From an uncultured Acetatifactor sp. (GTDB lineage Bacteria; Bacillota; Clostridia; Lachnospirales; Lachnospiraceae), in the NCBI GenBank assembly GCA_910584865.1, contig CAJUCE010000008.1:10280-74279 (forward strand): DNA of 64,000 bases, read 5' to 3'. The notes under the pieces were generated by a model. That model did no database searches and was not told the origin of the DNA. It was given only the letters and a program-made list of their open reading frames with translations. Within the stretch, counting starts at the first letter, position 1; each line of letters begins with the position of its first letter. The position numbers were made by a program, and so were the translations under genes. Shown piece by piece: positions 59,729-64,000 of the stretch.

Positions 59729-62086
59729 CTATCGCAGAAAGCTATGTATTACAACTCCCTCTTCATCACAGCTTACGGTGACTGCACCCGACTGTGCGGT
59801 CTGCATGATATATGTCCCGCATGCCTCCAGCCGGCCGAGAAGCTCTGCATGGGGATGGCCGTAGCGATTGTTCCTGCCGGAGGAAATCACTGTAAGCAAG
59901 GGACTCAGCCGGTCAAGAAGCTCCTCCGGCGTGGAATTGCGGGAGCCATGATGCGCTGCCTTCAGCACGGTAATTTCCCCGATGCCTCTCTGATCTATCT
60001 CCTGGCAAAACGATTCCTCCCCCTTCTCCTGTACATCCCCCGTTAAAAGCAATGTCCACGCCGGCTCCCCGCTCCCTGCGGCATTCTCTGACACATTTTC
60101 GTAGAATTCCACCAGGAAACATTCCGAATACGCATTCACATCCCCGGCAGGAAATCCCTTCTCCGGATGCAGGCATGTGAATACTGCACTGCCGCTGTCC
60201 CAGCTGTCTCCTGCAGCCAGATACCCTATTGCCACCGGCGTCTTCTGATCTGCCCCTGCCGCTGCTTCCAGCAATCCGCCCAGCTGTTCTTCCCTGGCGC
60301 CTTCCTCGATATCCGGCAGCAATAGCTGGCGCACCGTGATATGATTGTCCCCTCCCAAGGCAAACAACTCCTCCGCACCGTTCACATGATCCGCATCCGG
60401 ATGAGACAGAAATACAGCGTCTATGGTTCGGATTCCATTGTACTTCAAATAAGGGATCAGGACGTATTTGCCGATATTTTTCCGGCTGCTGCTTCCGCAG
60501 TCAAACAGATAATTCTGTCCGGAAGCAGTACGCACCAAAATGCCGTCCCCCTGCCCCACATCCAGGAAGGTGACGCTGTTTTTTGCCGGAGGACGCAGAA
60601 CGAACAGCAGGACTCCGAAAAACATGCCTGCGTAACCGCCAATCATGCCTGCCCCCTTTTTGCCGCGTCGGGAACCTGCCGCCGCATCCATTGAGCCTGC
60701 ATTATTTTCCATATATTCTATCAGCTGTCTCAGCAAAACTACCCCTGCCAGGATCAGATAATAAACACATATCTGCCATATCTTCGGGCACCCCGGATTC
60801 CATGTGTGAAAAGGAAGGCCGTCAAAACAGCTGCACAGAAACTCATATCCGTTCAAGATCAGACGGTCAACCATTCCCAGTATTCCAAGCCCCGGTACCA
60901 GCATAGCCAGCAGCCCTGTAATCATCATAGGTTTCAGAAAAGGAATCACAAACAGGTTCAGGAATACAGAATACAACGGAATTTCGTAATAAAACCACAG
61001 CTGTACGGGCAGCGTAGTCAATGTGATGGAAAGGCTGGCAAACAGGGACGCAAGCAGGCCTTTGAGAACCTGTCCAGGTATCCTTCCCTTCTGCTTCCCC
61101 CTCTCCCTCCCGTCCGGCAACGGGGGCATCAGTGCCGGATACACCACCCCGATCCCCAACACTGATGTAAAGGACAGCAAAAACCCGCTGTTTTCCAGAT
61201 AAAACGGATTTCGGAGCACCATCAGAGCCCCCATCAGACCCAATGCAGTCAGCATGTCATAGGTCCTGCCCGCCACCTCTGCCAACATTTTGATCAGATA
61301 CATGCCGATAGCCCGGCAGGCAGATACGCTGAATCCCGTCATGCATCCATAGAGCAGCAAAATCACACTGCCTCCCGCCGCGCAAACTCCTGTCGGCAGT
61401 CCCGTCCTGCGCAGCAGCCGGTAGATACTCATGCCGATAATCGTAATATGCAGGGAAGAAATGCTTAGAATATGCAGAATTCCATTTCGCTTGTATAAAT
61501 CCTTCAATTCTCCGTCCAGCTCGCTCTTATCTCCCAACAGCAGCGCGCTCATCACAGCAGCCTCCTTCTCTGGAAAAATGCGGTAAAGCCGTTCCTTCAA
61601 ACATTCCTTTAGCCGATACAGCCGCTCCCTGATGAGCCACGTACCTTCTCCCGCTGCCAGAAGAACGGCTTTCCTTACTTTACCGCCGATTTCCAGCGTC
61701 CTGTAATAAACCGACGCATCGAATTCTCCGGGATTTGTGGCCCGGGAATAGGGCATAAACGTACCCTGAACCGCCACCATGCTCCCTAATGGGATCCCTG
61801 GGGCATCTTCCATGTCACATATGATATTTTCCTGAATCGGAACGAACTGCTGCGAATCTGCAGCCGACTGCCCGAAGGCATTTGATCCTGCGTAAAAAAC
61901 AGATTTCAGATAAATATTTGACTCGTCTTTTTGGTACACCTGCCCGGTAATCACTACCTGGCTGTCCGCCTCCAGTGTCCCGGCGCGGATACAGCCCTCC
62001 TGCAGTTCATCCGCCCGTCCGGTTTTCAGCCGGAGGGCGGCAATCATCACCAGGAACAGGGCAGCCATGAATAATGGGCGCCTCAT
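59729..62086 (-). CDS. comEC: ComEC/Rec2 DNA-uptake channel
   Basis: 785 residues. The N-terminal OB-like domain and 10-12 spans include the competence domain (HILSISSLHITIIGM-like, FSVSACRAIGMYLI). C-terminal metallo-beta-lactamase domain: VTFLDVGQGDGILVRT, SHPDADHVNGAEEL and AAHHGSRNS. It forms the channel for single-stranded DNA import in naturally competent bacteria and is widely retained in Lachnospiraceae. ATG 62084-62086 follows AAAGGAG at six bases. A 20-bp repeat lies directly upstream. Confidence 0.95.
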   Translation of the reverse strand: MRRPLFMAALFLVMIAALRLKTGRADELQEGCIRAGTLEADSQVVITGQVYQKDESNIYLKSVFYAGSNAFGQSAADSQQFVPIQENIICDMEDAPGIPLGSMVAVQGTFMPYSRATNPGEFDASVYYRTLEIGGKVRKAVLLAAGEGTWLIRERLYRLKECLKERLYRIFPEKEAAVMSALLLGDKSELDGELKDLYKRNGILHILSISSLHITIIGMSIYRLLRRTGLPTGVCAAGGSVILLLYGCMTGFSVSACRAIGMYLIKMLAEVAGRTYDMLTALGLMGALMVLRNPFYLENSGFLLSFTSVLGIGVVYPALMPPLPDGRERGKQKGRIPGQVLKGLLASLFASLSITLTTLPVQLWFYYEIPLYSVFLNLFVIPFLKPMMITGLLAMLVPGLGILGMVDRLILNGYEFLCSCFDGLPFHTWNPGCPKIWQICVYYLILAGVVLLRQLIEYMENNAGSMDAAAGSRRGKKGAGMIGGYAGMFFGVLLFVLRPPAKNSVTFLDVGQGDGILVRTASGQNYLFDCGSSSRKNIGKYVLIPYLKYNGIRTIDAVFLSHPDADHVNGAEELFALGGDNHITVRQLLLPDIEEGAREEQLGGLLEAAAGADQKTPVAIGYLAAGDSWDSGSAVFTCLHPEKGFPAGDVNAYSECFLVEFYENVSENAAGSGEPAWTLLLTGDVQEKGEESFCQEIDQRGIGEITVLKAAHHGSRNSTPEELLDRLSPLLTVISSGRNNRYGHPHAELLGRLEACGTYIMQTAQSGAVTVSCDEEGVVIHSFLR

Positions 62087-62105
62087 TCCATTCTCCTTTC
62101 CCATT

Positions 62106-62170
62106 CCTAAGGAGTGCGGTTCACTCCTAAGGAGTATAAGTCACTCCTAAGGAGTATGAGTCACTCCTAA
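62106..62170 (-). repeat. 20-bp tandem repeat between ABC permease and comEC
   Basis: CCTAAGGAGT plus ten further bases recurs at 62106, 62126 and 62146, with a partial copy at 62166 that covers the permease stop. Read on the minus strand the units carry AGGAGTGA, resembling repeated Shine-Dalgarno sites. Confidence 0.8.
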
Positions 62171-62946
62171 TGCAATTTTCTCATTTCCCTGCGGACGGAG
62201 GCAAACAACGCAATACACGCCACAGCCCCCATAAACAGATAAGCCTGCAGCATGGGAACAAAATTGTAATGCTCCCCCTTCCATACCGTATAAAAGTCCC
62301 GGTTAATATAAGTAACCGGCAGCATCTTCGCTGCCACCTGCAAAACAGAAGGCATATTGTCATAGGTGATTCCCATCATTCCCCCCAAAATCATCTGTGC
62401 AAAGTACAAAAGCATCGTCACGCAATAAGTGAGGCTGAACTTTTTAAGAAGCGAGGCAATGGCATGGGCCAGGCAAAACAAAATCACACTGAATACCAGA
62501 ATACAGACCGCATACAGCAATGCGCCCGACACCTTCGGCAATTCCACCCCCACGAAGCCATATCCTACGATAAAATAAAGCAGGAATGCAATCAGCATAA
62601 ATAATGCCTCCGACAGAATCCTGTTGCACAGTGTCTCACTGATCCTGATGCCGAACAATTCCATCCGCTGCGGTATCCCCTTTTCCAGCTCCTGCGCCTG
62701 GTTCACCCCGTATCCCATAAAAATCGTTGCCATGGGAATCATCGCCCCGATCCCCAGAAAGATGGATGTTTTTACGGCGGGCAATGCGGTCTGATCTACC
62801 ATCTCCCCCACAACGGCACGAGTGATAATGACCATCATCAAAATCGGCATGCCCACTCCGAAAATGTGCACATAAGGATTCCCGATGACCTTCCGAAATT
62901 CAAAAAGGAGCATATGTTTTGAAAACAGTTTTCTCTTATTTCCCAT
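62167..62946 (-). CDS. ABC-2-type transporter permease
   Basis: 259 residues with six hydrophobic spans, an ABC-2 permease pattern. It overlaps the ATP-binding gene by 11 bp upstream, so the two form one exporter. Neighbouring comEC is separated only by the 20-bp repeats, hence possibly co-transcribed. Substrate unknown. Confidence 0.88.
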   Translation of the reverse strand: MGNKRKLFSKHMLLFEFRKVIGNPYVHIFGVGMPILMMVIITRAVVGEMVDQTALPAVKTSIFLGIGAMIPMATIFMGYGVNQAQELEKGIPQRMELFGIRISETLCNRILSEALFMLIAFLLYFIVGYGFVGVELPKVSGALLYAVCILVFSVILFCLAHAIASLLKKFSLTYCVTMLLYFAQMILGGMMGITYDNMPSVLQVAAKMLPVTYINRDFYTVWKGEHYNFVPMLQAYLFMGAVACIALFASVRREMRKLH

Positions 62947-63883
62947 GATTCCCCTCCTTCACTGCGCTCTTCGTTTTTCCTGTCTCTCCCGGCACGGCTC
63001 CGCGTTTTTCTTCCGCCTCATCTTTGTATACCTTATCCTTCGCATTGATGTAGAGGATTTCGATATCATTGTTGCTGCGTTTGTAATTGACATCATGTTC
63101 CCGGAGCAATTCGGTGACCCGCTTTTCCTTTTCCGCGCTCTCGCAGGATAGGGCAATCAGATGGGCCGGGGAGGCCAGCTTTCTGTAATCCGCCAAAAGC
63201 GCTGCATTCTCCCGGGTATTGCCCACTACAATCACAGCTCTGCCGCAATATTTCCGGAACAATTCCTCCTTCCTTCCATAGTCGACGACCTGCCCTTTAT
63301 CCAGAATCAGCAGCTTGTCGGCCAACTGATCCAGCTCTTCATAATAATGGGACACAATTAAGAAGCTGGCATCTTTATCCTGATACCACTCTGCCAGCTT
63401 TTCCACCAGCTTCTGTCTGGTCTCAAAATCCAGCCCTGAGGTCACCTCGTCATAAAAGGTCAGAGACGCGTCCTGCATCATAACCAGTATGATGGTAAAC
63501 CGTTGTTTCTGCCCGCCGGACAGTTTTGAATATTTTTTCCGCAGGCAGTCCTCGAACTCAAAAAATGAAATCAGCTCCTGAAGCTTTTTGTCTCTGGAGA
63601 TCTTCGTTCCCAGGATCGCTTCCATGATATACTTTACCGGCATCGCATCCGTATACTCATTAAACTGCATATGGACCGCCATCTGCTCCGGTTTCAGTTC
63701 GGTCCGAATGATCCCCTGATAGGGCACCAGCCCCAGAATGCTCTTAATTAATGTAGTCTTGCCTGCTCCGTTGGAGCCGATCACTCCCACCCGGTCCCCT
63801 TCTGCAATCTCAATAGGCGACTTAACGGAAAGCGCCGTCTCCGTACCGTATCGCACGGTTGCACTTTGAATGGACAGCAGCAT
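62936..63883 (-). CDS. ABC transporter ATP-binding protein
   Basis: 315 residues. Walker A GVIGSNGAGKTTLIKS, Q-loop MQFNEYT, signature LSGGQKQRFT, Walker B LTFYDEVTSGLD, and the switch His in LIVSHYYEEL. The C-terminal 100 residues form a regulatory extension ending in a charged tail. It energises the adjacent permease. AAAGGAGAG precedes the ATG. Confidence 0.94.
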   Translation of the reverse strand: MLLSIQSATVRYGTETALSVKSPIEIAEGDRVGVIGSNGAGKTTLIKSILGLVPYQGIIRTELKPEQMAVHMQFNEYTDAMPVKYIMEAILGTKISRDKKLQELISFFEFEDCLRKKYSKLSGGQKQRFTIILVMMQDASLTFYDEVTSGLDFETRQKLVEKLAEWYQDKDASFLIVSHYYEELDQLADKLLILDKGQVVDYGRKEELFRKYCGRAVIVVGNTRENAALLADYRKLASPAHLIALSCESAEKEKRVTELLREHDVNYKRSNNDIEILYINAKDKVYKDEAEEKRGAVPGETGKTKSAVKEGNHGK

Positions 63884-64000
63884 ATATTCCTCTCTCCTTT
63901 ACTTGGTATTCTGCGGCATTTGCACTGGAACTTCCTGCCGCCATTCTGATTGTAACAGAGCCGTGTGAAGATCGTATGAAGACCGGATGGAGCTTTCCTG

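Overview
The window looks like chromosome from a spore-forming Lachnospiraceae-type Firmicute. It carries a complete spoIIAA-spoIIAB-sigF operon, Gram-positive Shine-Dalgarno sites, a T-box leader on valS, LexA boxes of the GAAC-N4-GTTC type, and many Clostridia-type families (Uma2, DUF4143, DUF1700/DUF4097/PadR, TIGR03915/TIGR03916). This assignment is inferred from gene content, not from a marker gene. Most genes are on the minus strand. Base composition is moderately GC-rich except in a clearly AT-rich block at about 24.4-34.2 kb.

Layout. 0-10 kb: a MarR-controlled ABC exporter half, the Tex RNA-binding protein, a MATE pump, a zinc-ribbon/leucine-rich-repeat membrane protein behind paired operator-like palindromes, and a CaCA antiporter behind a probable yybP-ykoY (Mn2+) riboswitch. 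10-20 kb: DAHP synthase, a GH106-like glycosidase, a membrane-anchored GH25 protein, the sigma-F operon, a TPR protein, an unlisted 54-aa gene and folC. 20-24 kb: valS with a complete T-box leader, followed by broken antitoxin remnants. 24.4-37.1 kb: a polysaccharide locus (initiating sugar phosphotransferase, glycosyltransferases, Wzy, Wzx, LicD, a cytidylyltransferase) that also holds a radical SAM enzyme, an asparagine-synthase-like protein and a decayed GtrII gene. Its AT-rich centre suggests it was acquired. 37-46 kb: a DUF4143 ATPase, an ECF-type S component, a PadR-DUF1700-DUF4097 operon, a Glu/Pro-repeat surface protein and a GH13 glucosidase. 47-52 kb: a DNA-repair group (XPD/DinG-like helicase, TIGR03915 protein, TIGR03916 radical SAM protein) behind a promoter with two LexA boxes. 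52-54 kb: Uma2 and holA. 54-59.5 kb: a sugar catabolism cluster (two isomerases, two Gfo/Idh/MocA oxidoreductases, an AraC regulator) with two tandem 108-bp palindromic elements. 59.7-64 kb: comEC and an ABC transporter pair.

The strongest candidate for a poorly described system is the LexA-controlled radical SAM/TIGR03915/helicase group. Next are the polysaccharide locus with its unusual tailoring enzymes, the DnaA-box cluster upstream of the GH13 gene, and the intergenic palindromic elements. Several housekeeping proteins (Tex, ValS, helicase, GH106-like) carry low-complexity hydrophilic insertions, which appears to be a genome habit. All family calls come from reading motifs; no database search was run.
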